Assembly (NCBI GenBank): GCA_913053915.1
Contig: CAJXGP010000038.1
Span: 1 to 9,992, forward strand
Length of the DNA: 9,992 bases
Direction: 5' to 3'
From: an uncultured Ignavibacteriales bacterium
GTDB taxonomy: Bacteria > Bacteroidota > Ignavibacteria > Ignavibacteriales > Ignavibacteriaceae
This document shows, piece by piece, positions 1 through 7,122 of the stretch (its first letter is position 1; each line of letters starts with the position of its first letter). The notes under the pieces are model-generated. The model searched no databases, was not told the origin of the DNA, and was given only the letters and a program-made list of their open reading frames with translations. The position numbers and the translations under genes were made by a program.

Positions 1-557
1 GGGAGTGACGATACGGAACTCGCGCCCGCGCCGATATTATTTGTAGTAAAATCGCGACTATCTCCATGAATAGCACTTTGGCCGTTTCCCGTTTTAGACA
101 CGTCCTTAGCTATCCACATAAAATTAATCGCTTCAACGATATCGGCGTCTTTCGCTAAAACTATTTCTATATCGTGACTTATATTTCTTTTTAATGCATC
201 TGTTGCAAATACGTTTAAAGGGTCGGATAATGCAACGGTAAGAATGTCGTCCGACAGGCTTATCCCTATCATTTTAAACTGCCTTGAAAGAGCTTCGGGT
301 ATAAGTTTGCCGATTGCGGGGTCTATTATTATTTTAGACAGGTCTATTTTTTTTAATCCAAGTTGCGATGAAAGAGCATCTAATATATTGTCTTCCGAAA
401 GTATTCCGAGAGATATCAATGCGCGGCCTAATCTTAAGTGCCGTCCCTTTCCTTCCGCAAGTGCGGTTTCGAGTTGCGTGGGATTCAACAATCCCTCTTC
501 TACGAGTATCTCCCCCAACTTTTTAGTCTTGGAGAAGTTGTTGATTATTATGCCCAT
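1..557 (-). CDS. GspE/PilB-type ATPase, N-terminal MshEN region (3' end outside window)
   Basis: Partial gene with 185 codons visible. The start is ATG at 557, with an AGGAG ribosome site at 568-572 ten bases upstream. The product opens MGIIINNFSKTKKLGEILVE and continues with the repeated pattern of the MshEN / T2SS-E N-terminal fold: a helical half (residues about 13-60, LGEILVEEGLL and LGRALISLGILSEDN) and a second half with LTVALSDPLNVFATDAL near residues 108-124. This domain precedes the ATPase core in GspE, PilB and MshE, hexameric motors for type II secretion or type IV pilus extension, and in some it binds c-di-GMP. After about residue 145 the sequence turns into a Ser/Gly/Asn-rich linker. 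No Walker motifs lie inside the window, so the ATPase assignment is inferred from the domain. MshEN also occurs in glycosyltransferases and response regulators, so those remain alternatives. The start lies 57 bases after the aroD stop with no obvious terminator, so cotranscription is likely. Confidence 0.75.
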   Translation of the reverse strand, partial: MGIIINNFSKTKKLGEILVEEGLLNPTQLETALAEGKGRHLRLGRALISLGILSEDNILDALSSQLGLKKIDLSKIIIDPAIGKLIPEALSRQFKMIGISLSDDILTVALSDPLNVFATDALKRNISHDIEIVLAKDADIVEAINFMWIAKDVSKTGNGQSAIHGDSRDFTTNNIGAGASSVSSL

Positions 558-614
558 TTTTATTACGCTCCTTTTGCATCCGGCTATCCGAAATATGGCT
601 TAGCCTCTCCTACA

Positions 615-1412
615 TTAAGAACTTAATGCATGCGCGCATTTCATTATATTGCCAAAATCTTCCGCTTCAGTTTGACCGGGGGCCGTGGCCCCGTAAGGCG
701 AAGAGCAATATGCGAGATATGAACCATAAATTAAGGAAAGGGCCCTTGTAATTTTGCCCTTTTCACCCATACCAAAAACGATAAATTCAGGAAAAGAATC
801 CGTATCGGTCATTTTTATCGAATGAAGCGTCCTGTTTTTTTCTAAAACACAGGGAACATCGCTTTCCGAAATAACCGTATCCGCAAGTTTAAAATAATCT
901 GCGCCCAAATAAAGCGAATCTATATAGAACCTTATTGCAGTCGGCAAATCCACCTGCCCGCCAAAGTCGTGCACGGAAAGAATAACCTTTGAATTTTTTG
1001 AATGGGCAAAATCCACGAAATCTTTTGTGATATGTCTTTCCGATATGTCTAATTCCGCATCACAAATGTCTATACCCGATTCGACAACCGATTTTAAAAA
1101 CCCTATCCTTCTAAGGTCAATGCTTATCCCGTTTTTTTGCTGCCTCTTGAATACAGATGTTACACGGTTGACGTTAAAGCCGGCGCTTCTGTTCGTTCCT
1201 ATGGTTTTAACGCCCATATCCTTTGCGTAAGAAATTAGCTTGCCGACCTTCCCTAAAACAATCGGATCGTCAAATTTATCTGCATCAGCCGTTTCTTTAA
1301 TCGTATCAAACCTAAACTCTACGAATTTTATCTCCTTACTTTTTGCATAATCTATAATGGCATATATGTCGTTAAGTCCGACATTCCCGACAGAAATACA
1401 GATCCTCGGCAT
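615..1412 (-). CDS. aroD: 3-dehydroquinate dehydratase, type I
   Basis: Encodes 265 residues, slightly longer than the usual 220-255 of the type I family. The enzyme dehydrates 3-dehydroquinate to 3-dehydroshikimate in the cytoplasm, the third step of the shikimate pathway, through a Schiff base. The expected active-site landmarks are present in order: the EFRFD motif (E32, R34, D36), the general-base histidine in SVHDF (H148), the Schiff-base lysine in DYFKLA (K175), an arginine in GMGEKGKITRAL (R223, usually SR), and the substrate-binding glutamine in APGQTEAEDF (Q247). A complete, apparently functional enzyme is predicted. Its ATG shares one base with the stop of the upstream tautomerase-like gene (TAATG at 1412), which implies translational coupling. 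It has no ribosome site of its own as clear as those of its neighbours. Confidence 0.93.
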   Translation of the reverse strand: MPRICISVGNVGLNDIYAIIDYAKSKEIKFVEFRFDTIKETADADKFDDPIVLGKVGKLISYAKDMGVKTIGTNRSAGFNVNRVTSVFKRQQKNGISIDLRRIGFLKSVVESGIDICDAELDISERHITKDFVDFAHSKNSKVILSVHDFGGQVDLPTAIRFYIDSLYLGADYFKLADTVISESDVPCVLEKNRTLHSIKMTDTDSFPEFIVFGMGEKGKITRALSLIYGSYLAYCSSPYGATAPGQTEAEDFGNIMKCAHALSS

Positions 1413-1627
1413 TATTCGCCCCCGTTTTTTTTATTTTTTTTAATCTTTTCGTATGCCGTTTCCTCGCCAAATCCCCACTCGTCGGGAGAAAACTCTTCAA
1501 CTACCGTCCAGACGTTTTCCTCGTTTATGCCGAGGCTTTCCGACACACTCTTGGCAACCGATTTAATAAGATTTTTCTTCTGTTCCTTCGTTCTTCCTTC
1601 AAGCATTTTAATGGACACAAACGGCAT
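1412..1627 (-). CDS. 4-oxalocrotonate tautomerase-like protein
   Basis: Small protein of 71 residues beginning MPFVSIKMLEGRT. I place the start at the ATG at 1627, not at a TTG four codons upstream (1639). Removal of Met then exposes the catalytic N-terminal proline of the family, and a GGGAGG ribosome site lies just upstream (1632-1637). Family members use Pro1 as a general base for keto-enol tautomerisation. Numbering from that proline, Pro1 and Arg11 are present. The second arginine of canonical 4-OT (position 39) is a tryptophan and Phe50 is a tryptophan (the DEWGFGE stretch). The lysine-rich C-terminus is longer than in the classical 62-residue enzyme. I therefore read it as a 4-OT-like protein of unknown substrate, not a proven catechol-pathway enzyme. 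It is first in a run with aroD, with no aromatic meta-cleavage genes visible. Confidence 0.85.
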   Translation of the reverse strand: MPFVSIKMLEGRTKEQKKNLIKSVAKSVSESLGINEENVWTVVEEFSPDEWGFGEETAYEKIKKNKKNGGE

Positions 1628-1665
1628 ATTTCCTCCCAAAACATCTTTAAGTTAAGTTCTCAAAA

Positions 1666-1694
1666 ATTATAACAAATATAATATTTTTAGACAA
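1666..1694 (-). promoter_or_regulatory. Sigma-70-like promoter for the tautomerase-aroD run
   Basis: On the minus strand TTGTCT (1689-1694) is followed after exactly 17 bases by TATAAT (1666-1671). The predicted transcript would start near 1659, giving a leader of about 30 bases before the ATG at 1627. The -10 box is perfect and the -35 box matches four of six consensus positions. The surroundings are AT-rich, so chance is possible, but spacing and position are ideal. Confidence 0.6.
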
Positions 1695-1709
1695 TTTTAA
1701 TTTTATTCA

Positions 1710-1738
1710 TTGATTTTAACCAATCGGTCGATTATAAT
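1710..1738 (+). promoter_or_regulatory. Sigma-70-like promoter for the chemoreceptor gene
   Basis: TTGATT (1710-1715), a 17-base spacer, then a perfect TATAAT (1733-1738). Transcription would begin near 1745, about 45 bases before the ATG at 1790. It is divergent from the promoter at 1666-1694, with only 15 bases between the two -35 boxes. Many flagellar and chemotaxis genes instead use alternative sigma factors; I see no GGCAC-N5-TGC sigma-54 site here. Confidence 0.6.
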
Positions 1739-1789
1739 TTAAATAAATCTTTCTATAAAAATTATTTGAAACAAATACGGAGAAATATT

Positions 1790-3481
1790 ATGCTTGTAAC
1801 GTTAAGATCAAAGCTCTATTTTCTTATGGCAATCTGCTTTATTTTTATTCTCGCTATCAGCTTAATGCTTATCTACTATAGTAATACCTTGAAAATAGAA
1901 ACTGTTAATATGAACATAATCTCCAAAACGGCAGGTAATATTAAAGACATACGGGGTAATCTATTGCGGATTATACTTTTGTCCCGCATAAAAACGCTAA
2001 AAGTTAACGGAGTAAAATCTGAAAAAACAAAGGCTGAGATAGAAAAAATTTACGATGCGAAAATAATAAAGTTAGCAAACGATTCAAAGCCGAAATTTAT
2101 TAACGTAGGCAACGCATTAATAGGCTATACCAAGGGGTTTAAAAATGTTGAAAGCGCATCCGTTTTTGGAGTCCCTAAATCAGAATTGCATAAGTTTTCG
2201 TCTAAAAAAATGACGACTCTGCTTGAGAGGCTGAGCGGCAACTACCATATCATGAAACCGATAGTTCGGAGGCTTTTAAGATATCCCTTATCATTGGGTA
2301 CAACGATGAGTCCGACATACTTTAAAGACAATCTTGATCTGATGACTGCTCAAATAAATAAAATATACAGCTCGGTCCAGCAGTCTTATTACGGCAGAAT
2401 AAAATTCTTAGATTACATTTTTATTGCGTTCCCCGTCTTATTCTTGATATGCGCTATAATAATTACGCTGTATTTTAAAAATACTCTTCTAAGAGTATTA
2501 GATATCATTAACGATAAAATCAAACAGATTGCCTCCGGCGACCTTACTTCTAAGATAGAAATATCCGGCGTTAATAAAGAGAGCGAAATCGGCATTATTA
2601 TCGAACAGGTAAACATCTTAGTCGATTCGCTTTCTAAACAGGTCAAGGGCATTATTAGCACGTCCGACTCTTTAAGTTCTCAATCCGAAGAACTAAATGC
2701 ATCCTCTAAAGAATTCGAAGAAACTATAGGGCAGATGAGGAAGAAGGCTTTATACATAATAGAATCTATTAAACAGATGTCCATTGCGATTATCGAGGTG
2801 GCTAAAAATTCTTCCTCCTCTGCACAAAAAGCGGAAGAAACGGAACAGGTGGTGGATTACGGCACTAAATCCGTTAAAGACGTTGCCAACGAAATGAGAA
2901 ACATTGAGCAAACGGTCTCTGCCGTTTCAGATACGATAACGGAACTCGGTACCTCATCCGTACATATAGGAGAAATCATAAGCGTAATAAACGATATAGC
3001 CGATCAGACCAATCTCCTTGCTTTAAACGCCGCAATAGAAGCGGCAAGAGCCGGAGAACAGGGAAGGGGTTTTGCAGTAGTAGCCGATGAAGTAAGAAAA
3101 CTTGCCGAAAGGACTACTAAGGCGACAAAGGAAATAGAATCTAAAATATCCAGTATGCAAAGAAATACCCAAGATGCCGTTAATTCTATGCAGAAAGGAA
3201 AACAAGAGGTTTCCAACGGAGCTGAAATAGCCGCCAAATCGGCGGAAACAATATCCGACATAAATATCTTAATGTCTAAACTTAAGGAAATGATTACGCA
3301 AATTGCAACCGCTTCCGAAGAGCAGTCTCAAGTTAGCGAGGAGATATCTCTTTCATCGGAAGAAATAATTAAAGCACAGGATAATGCACAAGCAGGATCC
3401 GGACAGGTTATCGCTTCATCGGAAGAACTTGCAAGAATGGCGATTGTTCTATCCGATATAGTAAAGGTTTTTAAAGTTTGA
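1790..3481 (+). CDS. Methyl-accepting chemotaxis protein
   Basis: Transmembrane chemoreceptor of 563 residues. The ATG at 1790 is preferred over an in-frame TTG at 1766 because GGAG at 1779-1782 sits seven bases upstream of it. Layout: TM1 at about residues 9-30; a periplasmic helical sensor domain of about 175 residues; TM2 at about 208-229; a HAMP linker at about 231-283; then a long signalling coiled coil. The highly conserved hairpin tip lies near residues 403-443 ([20 protein letters not shown], then [18 protein letters not shown]), which contacts CheA and CheW. Two similar helices in the sensor (near residues 46-68 and 145-168) faintly recall PilJ-type sensor helices, but I cannot name a ligand. 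The C-terminus ends SDIVKVFKV with no CheR/CheB-tethering pentapeptide. No che genes are in the window, so it is probably an orphan receptor with its own promoter. Confidence 0.93.
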   Translation: MLVTLRSKLYFLMAICFIFILAISLMLIYYSNTLKIETVNMNIISKTAGNIKDIRGNLLRIILLSRIKTLKVNGVKSEKTKAEIEKIYDAKIIKLANDSKPKFINVGNALIGYTKGFKNVESASVFGVPKSELHKFSSKKMTTLLERLSGNYHIMKPIVRRLLRYPLSLGTTMSPTYFKDNLDLMTAQINKIYSSVQQSYYGRIKFLDYIFIAFPVLFLICAIIITLYFKNTLLRVLDIINDKIKQIASGDLTSKIEISGVNKESEIGIIIEQVNILVDSLSKQVKGIISTSDSLSSQSEELNASSKEFEETIGQMRKKALYIIESIKQMSIAIIEVAKNSSSSAQKAEETEQVVDYGTKSVKDVANEMRNIEQTVSAVSDTITELGTSSVHIGEIISVINDIADQTNLLALNAAIEAARAGEQGRGFAVVADEVRKLAERTTKATKEIESKISSMQRNTQDAVNSMQKGKQEVSNGAEIAAKSAETISDINILMSKLKEMITQIATASEEQSQVSEEISLSSEEIIKAQDNAQAGSGQVIASSEELARMAIVLSDIVKVFKV

Positions 3482-3636
3482 ATAAAAATTAGCCGGTTTC
3501 TTGATTTTTTAAATTTTATGCCTTATACTTAAGATAAGTAAGGGTTTTATATTTTATAATAACTCATTATCGGCTGTCTTGTTCCGTTTACTTGCATAGT
3601 TTGGGACAGGATAATTGCCGAATGTGATGTCCTCCT

Positions 3637-3672
3637 AACCTGCCGGCCATCAACAACTACTTCCGGCAGGTT
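3637..3672. repeat. GC-rich inverted repeat, 10-bp perfect stem
   Basis: AACCTGCCGG (3637-3646) and CCGGCAGGTT (3663-3672) are perfect inverted copies around a 16-base loop, in the otherwise gene-poor stretch 3482-3710. Read on the plus strand it is followed by CTAATTTTA, a weak T-tract, so it could end the chemoreceptor transcript about 160 bases downstream of its stop. Read on the minus strand it is followed by AGGAGG, not a T-run. The rest of 3482-3636 shows no convincing gene. Confidence 0.5.
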
Positions 3673-3710
3673 CTAATTTTACCTTTTCGGCATATTTAGA
3701 GGATTTTTCC

Positions 3711-3803
3711 TTAAGGTTGCGGCTCTATTACGCTAATTTCTTTTATCTCGTCCGTTTCCCCCGTGCATACCGCGAGAGCTACGGTTTCGATATTAACTAT
3801 AAG
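3711..3803 (-). pseudogene. Frameshifted tail of the small unknown gene
   Basis: Directly after the stop of the 3797-4045 reading frame, a different minus frame stays open and looks coding: LIVNIETVALAVCTGETDEI, then KEISVIEPQP and a TAA at 3711. One indel near 3800 would join it to the upstream frame and give a protein of about 110 residues. I do not recognise the family. The join is inferred from continuity and amino-acid composition only. Confidence 0.35.
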
Positions 3804-4045
3804 GCGGCATGAGAATGTTCTTTAGGATTTAATATGTAATCTTCCGGAAATAATCTTTGCTCTCCGTTCCTGAGGCAGTACCCGTCTTCAAGTATATATA
3901 CGTGTTCGTCCGAACGGGCAACGGCCACCGTTCTAATTATTTTTTCTTCGGTCGGGATAAATTTAATCAAATAGGCTACCCCCTTCCCGTTTTCGAGCCT
4001 ATCAGTCAACTGTTTCATAAATACCATTTCTTTGCCGTCATACAA
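3797..4045 (-). CDS. Small protein of unknown function, probably frameshifted
   Basis: Open frame of 82 codons starting at a TTG, with GGAGAAGG eight bases upstream. The product is soluble, mixed alpha/beta and charged (for example KQLTDRLENGKGVAYLIKF, VARSDEHVYILEDGY). No signal peptide, membrane segment or known motif is visible and I do not recognise it. The same frame is open further upstream to about 4156 with coding-like sequence (AAILIRTPETSWTPASSIYG) but no ATG, GTG or TTG there, so the true N-terminus may be lost. It ends just before a likely frameshift (see 3711-3803). It lies downstream of the cysC remnant on the same strand, at the tail of the decayed polysaccharide cluster. Confidence 0.4.
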   Translation of the reverse strand: MYDGKEMVFMKQLTDRLENGKGVAYLIKFIPTEEKIIRTVAVARSDEHVYILEDGYCLRNGEQRLFPEDYILNPKEHSHAAL

Positions 4046-4119
4046 TGTACCTTCTCCGTAGATAGAACTTGCGGGAGTCCAACTTGTTTCGGGGGTTCGT
4101 ATAAGAATGGCTGCCGTCT

Positions 4120-4275
4120 CTATTTTTCTCTTATTTTTAAATACATTAAGTTTTTTTTAACGGTGTTATCAACATAACATTCTTCGGTTTTAATTTTAAT
4201 CTCTGCATTTTCCGACGGTTCATACGGCGAATCTATACCCGTAAAATTCCTTAATTTCACCAATTTTGAAGCGTC
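4120..4275 (-). pseudogene. cysC: APS kinase (CysC) C-terminal remnant
   Basis: Fifty-one codons ending in TAG at 4120 carry the C-terminal signature of adenylylsulfate kinase: NFTGIDSPYEPSENAEIKIK, followed by a short helix ending YLKIREK. In intact enzymes (about 175-200 residues) this NFTGID-PYE motif follows the substrate lid and closes the fold. An in-frame TAA at 4276-4278 sits immediately before it, and no P-loop half is found upstream, where the flippase gene ends at 4301. The first two thirds are therefore gone. APS kinase makes PAPS, the donor for sulfotransferases, and a sulfotransferase remnant lies further upstream, so both could belong to a former polysaccharide sulfation function. 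That link is inference. Confidence 0.75.
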
Positions 4276-4300
4276 TTATCTTTTCGCTTTAGAAACAACA

Positions 4301-5734
4301 CTATATCTTTAAAATCCCTCTGATTTCTGCGATATCTTTTTTATTTATCGTCTTGAAGGCAACCGATAAACCGGAGTATATGATAATTCCGGCGATAACG
4401 CATACAATTAAATCGGGAAATATCATCTTGATAATATCTACTAAAAATGCCATTATTGCCGATATAGCCAATACTTTTATGAAATTAATAATGTTAAACG
4501 ATATTTCCTTTATGTGCTTCAAGGAAAAGACTACTAAGCTGCAGCACATAATAACTTCGATCGCAAGGCTGGATATCGCCCCGCCATATACCCCGTATTC
4601 TTTAATAAGTAAAAAAGAAATCACCAATCCACCGACAGTTGCAAAAAATGCCGATAATATCAAGCTTTTTCTATCGTTTAATGCCGTCAAAAAACCAAAA
4701 AATGCCGAGGATATGGAAACAAGGAATACCGACCATATCATAATTCTCATAAGTTCCGCACTAATTATGAAATTACCCCCGAAAAGCTTCAAAATCAGTA
4801 ATTTGCTTATTACGAATCCCCCGAAACTAATGGGTATCGAAAATGTATAGGCAAATCTTATAAGCTCGCCCATCATTGATGATTGTTTCTCTTTATCGTT
4901 TTTTTGTATAGCCTCTGAAATTATAGGGATGAAGGCTCCTGCAGTCAAGTTAAATAATATAAAAATAAAAACGATAAGTCTGTTGGCTATATAGTAAAAG
5001 CCGATGCCGCTATCGTCGGCAAATATTTTCAGGAATAAAACGGGAAAACTCGTATAAATGACGATAAAGCCGGAAACTATCCCGAACGGAATACCGTTTA
5101 AAATAAGATGTTTAAAATTATTTATACTGAAATTAAATTTAAAAATTCCTTTTATTCCGTTTAGAAATTTAGCCTGAATTGAAGCCGTTAGGAATGCGCC
5201 GATTAAAAAAAACAGTACGGCTATCATATAGTAATTCTTGTTAATCACAAAAAAGAAAACGCCGGCAAAGTAAGCCAACCTTCCTATTAATAGCGATAAA
5301 GATAAAATCTGATTTTGCTCTAACGCTTTTACCGCCCAGCTAAAATTAAAGGTATTTATTATCAGAGCAATCGATATCAATATCAGCATATCTCTTTGAA
5401 CCTGATCGAATTTAAATAAAACGGCAATAATAATCATTAATGCCGCAGATAATAATGCCGCTACGATATTGAACGAAAAGATATTTCCTATAATTTTATT
5501 CGCATTTACCTTATCCTTGGAAATCGCAGCTTCTCCATATGCCGATAAACCGGAATCCGCAATAATAGCAAAATATCCGAGAAAAATCAGAGAAAAAGCA
5601 TATTCTCCATATACCGAAGAGCCGAGTCTTCTTATTAAAACGATATTTATTACAAGCGCAAAAATACCGGAAATAAAAGTGGATATATAGAGCAATCCTA
5701 AATTTTTAATAAACCTTTGTTTATTTGAATGCAT
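4301..5734 (-). CDS. Polysaccharide flippase, Wzx/RfbX type (MATE/MOP superfamily)
   Basis: Complete 477-residue, very hydrophobic protein with about 12-14 predicted membrane helices. It opens with a short charged N-terminus (MHSNKQRFIKN) and the hallmark first segment of the family, LLYISTFISGIFALV, then RRLGSSVYGEYAFSL. Length and pattern match Wzx-type exporters that move undecaprenyl-linked oligosaccharide repeat units from the inner to the outer leaflet of the cytoplasmic membrane. No strong Shine-Dalgarno sequence precedes the ATG at 5734. The start follows the glycosyltransferase remnant by 41 bases. This is the only open gene in the cluster between 3711 and 8565; its substrate pathway appears broken around it, so it may itself be on the way to loss. 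It is unrelated in position to, and clearly diverged from, the broken flippase at 7119-8447. Confidence 0.9.
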   Translation of the reverse strand: MHSNKQRFIKNLGLLYISTFISGIFALVINIVLIRRLGSSVYGEYAFSLIFLGYFAIIADSGLSAYGEAAISKDKVNANKIIGNIFSFNIVAALLSAALMIIIAVLFKFDQVQRDMLILISIALIINTFNFSWAVKALEQNQILSLSLLIGRLAYFAGVFFFVINKNYYMIAVLFFLIGAFLTASIQAKFLNGIKGIFKFNFSINNFKHLILNGIPFGIVSGFIVIYTSFPVLFLKIFADDSGIGFYYIANRLIVFIFILFNLTAGAFIPIISEAIQKNDKEKQSSMMGELIRFAYTFSIPISFGGFVISKLLILKLFGGNFIISAELMRIMIWSVFLVSISSAFFGFLTALNDRKSLILSAFFATVGGLVISFLLIKEYGVYGGAISSLAIEVIMCCSLVVFSLKHIKEISFNIINFIKVLAISAIMAFLVDIIKMIFPDLIVCVIAGIIIYSGLSVAFKTINKKDIAEIRGILKI

Positions 5735-5775
5735 TTGACGGCAAGTTTATTTATACTGCCTTTTAATTGATTATA

Positions 5776-5919
5776 TTATCCTGCAAGAATATTATATAAT
5801 TTTTTCGCAGCTTTTTCCCATGTAAATTCCTTAGCTCTCCTAAACCCTTTATTGATAAGATCCTCTTTTAATCCTTCAAGTTTTTTATTGAATTATATAA
5901 GTAAAGATCTTCTATTCAT
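5776..5919 (-). pseudogene. Glycosyltransferase (GT4-like) collapsed to its two ends
   Basis: An ATG at 5919 begins MNRRSLLI and meets TAA after eight codons. The same frame then continues with a typical GT4 C-terminal tail: KKLEGLKEDLINKGFRRA, KEFTWEKAAKKLYNILAG and a TAA at 5776. In intact enzymes of about 350-400 residues this FTWEKAA tail is the last helix pair of the nucleotide-sugar-binding domain. Nearly the whole catalytic body, about 1 kb, is therefore missing, and the N-terminal stub abuts the C-terminal tail. It lies between the methyltransferase remnant (20 bases upstream) and the intact flippase. The tail is clear; reading MNRRSLLI as the original start is inferred. Confidence 0.7.
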
Positions 5920-5939
5920 CAATTTGATATTCGTTAAAA

Positions 5940-6663
5940 TTAAGTTTTAATATCTAAAAAATCCTTAAGCCCTTTAAGCTGCTTTCCTGTAATCTCATTA
6001 AACATCACTGTCATAAATCCGACGTAAACCATAAACAGTTTGAAGATAACCATAGTGCATATTTGATATTTTTATCAATATTAGATTTAGAATGGTTTAA
6101 TTCTTTGAAGGGATGTAGTCTCAAAATCTTAATATTTACAAAAGCTTTCTCTTCCGCAAGCTATTTTAGAGTACTTGGTAGTATCGGACTTTTGTGCGTA
6201 GGGTTAGTATAAAAATTGCAAGCGCCGACAATTATATTTTTAGGATTTGGCGTTTCAAATATACATACTCCCTCCGGTTTTAAAATCATTAGGTAAATGT
6301 TCTACAATATTAAAACCGGTTACAGCTAAAAGAGAGTTTGTTTCTATGTTTCTTGAATATGTTATAACATCTGCTTCTTTAACTTTTAATTTCCGTTCTT
6401 TGCATACCCGCATCATAACATGGTTCAAGCCTATGCCTCTGGCATTTATGCTATTTTCTTGCAAAACAGCTCACGCTAGCCCCTGCCATATTCAACATCT
6501 AAAATCGGGGCATTATCCGTAGATTTTAATATATCTTTTTTACGGCAAATAAACTCTTAGCCGCCCTTTAATATCCTTCCTCGTGCCCCTCGATCTTCAA
6601 AAGCTACATGCGTTGTTCACAATAATCTAATGTTAAAGGCTTTTTGGCAAGATAAAGATGCAT
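5940..6663 (-). pseudogene. Polysaccharide-locus SAM methyltransferase, multiply frameshifted
   Basis: About 720 bases, enough for a roughly 240-residue class I SAM-dependent methyltransferase of the kind found in O-antigen/EPS loci, split over several frames. In order on the minus strand: an ATG at 6663 sharing a base with the gmd stop; AFEDRGARGRILK near 6600; the SAM motif region APILDVEYGRG followed by a stop (about 6490-6530, family form LDVGCGRGEW); the open piece 6464-6255 with INARGIGLNHVM and LLAVTGFNIVEHLP; then in another frame FETPNPKNIIVGACNFY, NPTHKSP, a stop, and LAEEKAFVNIKILRLHPF; then a third frame ending FNEITGKQLKGLKDFLDIK with a TAA at 5940. At least three frame changes and three internal stops rule out a functional product. 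Confidence 0.85.
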
Positions 6664-6836
6664 CAGCGTTTTTTTGCTATCTCTTCTTTTACCTTTTTAA
6701 TATCCGCATCTACCATCTCTTTTATCATCTCTTCCAAACTGACTTCTGCCTTCCAGCCGAGACATTTGTCGGCTTTAGCGGGATTGCCGATGAGTATTTC
6801 CACATCGGAGGGTCTAAACAGGTCTTTGTCTATGAA
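6663..6836 (-). pseudogene. gmd: GDP-mannose 4,6-dehydratase, 3' end only
   Basis: Fifty-seven codons ending in TGA at 6663 encode the typical Gmd C-terminus: FIDKDLFRPSDVEILIGNP, AKADKCLGWKAEVSLEEM and a lysine-rich helix. Full enzymes have about 320-370 residues and make GDP-4-keto-6-deoxymannose, the precursor of GDP-fucose, GDP-rhamnose and perosamine. The N-terminal Rossmann half is absent; upstream of 6836 the sequence changes to a sulfotransferase in another frame. The fragment is richer in G and C than that upstream sequence, consistent with a breakpoint between pieces of different origin. Its stop overlaps the start of the methyltransferase remnant by one base (TGATG), a relic of operon coupling. 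Confidence 0.85.
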
Positions 6837-7122
6837 ACTTGCTATTGATTAAACTATCTTTTAATTGATGGATATCTGGCATGTATTTATGGTGGTTGTA
6901 AAAAGTGACATGTGTATCATTATCTCCAATTAATTGTAATTCTATATTACCTAAAAGATGTTGCAACCATGTAATATCACTTTTTGGAAATTCTACAATA
7001 TAGATATCATCATGCATAGGATTTTTTGATATTGTATTTTTGTATCTTAAATACTTGGCATATTCTTTAACATCTCTTAGGGGTCGTTTTATGATTTGTT
7101 TTATATCTAAAATTTTACTCAT
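6814..7122 (-). pseudogene. Sulfotransferase, truncated at a junction with gmd
   Basis: Open frame of 102 codons, of which about the first 95 look like a sulfotransferase-domain protein: a charged N-terminus, then DIYIVEFPKSDITWLQHLL at about residues 39-57, followed by VTFYNHHKYMPDIHQ. The PKSDITWL stretch corresponds to the PAPS-binding loop PKSGTTWL of the family, with GT replaced by DI, so even this motif may be damaged. The last codons (about SKFHRQRPV) are read out of frame through the gmd fragment. Intact enzymes have about 250-300 residues, so two thirds are missing. The start overlaps the broken flippase upstream by ATGA (7119-7122), with AAAGGA nearby as ribosome site. With the cysC remnant it suggests the lost polysaccharide was once sulfated. 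Confidence 0.7.

Noticed and set aside
244..603. Plus-strand open frame of 119 codons
   Set aside because: Mirror of the GspE/PilB-type gene on the minus strand, which has the better start, ribosome site and domain match.
3513..3545. Possible terminator hairpin just after the chemoreceptor gene (CTTAT...ATAAG)
   Set aside because: Only a five-base AT stem with no proper T-run.
4353..4850. Plus-strand open frame of 165 codons
   Set aside because: Antisense to the intact flippase; the translation has no family features and the opposite strand is unmistakable.
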